From: RGIG1681 sp045596905
GTDB lineage: Bacteria > Bacillota > Clostridia > Christensenellales > UBA1242
Assembly (NCBI GenBank): GCA_045596905.1
Contig: JAZODG010000013.1
Span: 1-23,349, forward strand
Direction of reading: 5' to 3'
DNA length: 23,349 nucleotides
The position numbers were made by a program, and so were the translations under genes. The stretch's first letter is position 1; the number at the start of each line of letters is the position of its first letter. Below are positions 23,336 through 23,349 of the stretch, piece after piece. A model generated the notes under the pieces. It was not told the DNA's origin and made no database searches. It saw only the letters and a program-made list of their open reading frames with translations.

Positions 23336-23349
23336 ATTAGTTTTCCTCC

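Overview
The window is low-GC, tightly packed bacterial chromosome from what looks like an anaerobic Bacillota (Firmicutes). It probably comes from an uncultured, Clostridia-like lineage. The evidence is A/T-rich intergenic DNA, strong Shine-Dalgarno sites, sigma-A type promoters (TTGACT/TATTAT and similar), intrinsic terminators at most convergent gene ends, and a flavin reductase-rubredoxin fusion of the kind found in clostridia. TGA is used as a stop codon and the standard code fits throughout. I see no insertion sequence, phage gene, integrase or CRISPR array. Most genes are housekeeping.

Layout, left to right. (1) 1-3721, plus strand: the 3' part of mnmE, a GNAT acetyltransferase and mnmG, in one operon. 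MnmE and MnmG together modify the wobble uridine of tRNAs, and the acetyltransferase lies between the two partners. (2) 3751-5104: NH3-dependent NAD synthetase (minus) diverges from a NadR-type adenylyltransferase (plus), a small NAD module. (3) 5131-7659, minus: an ABC exporter and a flavin reductase/rubredoxin protein in one operon. (4) 7755-8315, plus: a four-helix membrane protein whose start codon coincides with its predicted transcription start. (5) 8351-12070, minus: an unrecognised coiled-coil protein, a second GNAT, tRNA-Ser(GCT) and a phosphoglucomutase/phosphomannomutase. (6) 12215-14543: a cytoplasmic-looking DUF11 protein (minus) diverging from an MFS-like permease (plus). (7) 14600-21928, minus: rpoC and rpoB behind a 5' leader of about 190 nt. 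(8) 22340-23335, minus: an NrnA-like DHH phosphoesterase.

No obvious new defence or mobile system is present. The most interesting points are quieter. The RNA polymerase carries unusual residues in the trigger loop, bridge helix and rifamycin pocket. The serine tRNA has C instead of U at T-loop position 55. NadE is paired with an NMN-type adenylyltransferase, which would allow an amidation-first NAD route. The rpoB leader contains a hairpin plus T-tract just after the predicted start. The NrnA-like protein has GGGS where GGGH is expected. One membrane-protein gene looks leaderless, and the DUF11 gene has a palindrome at its predicted transcription start.
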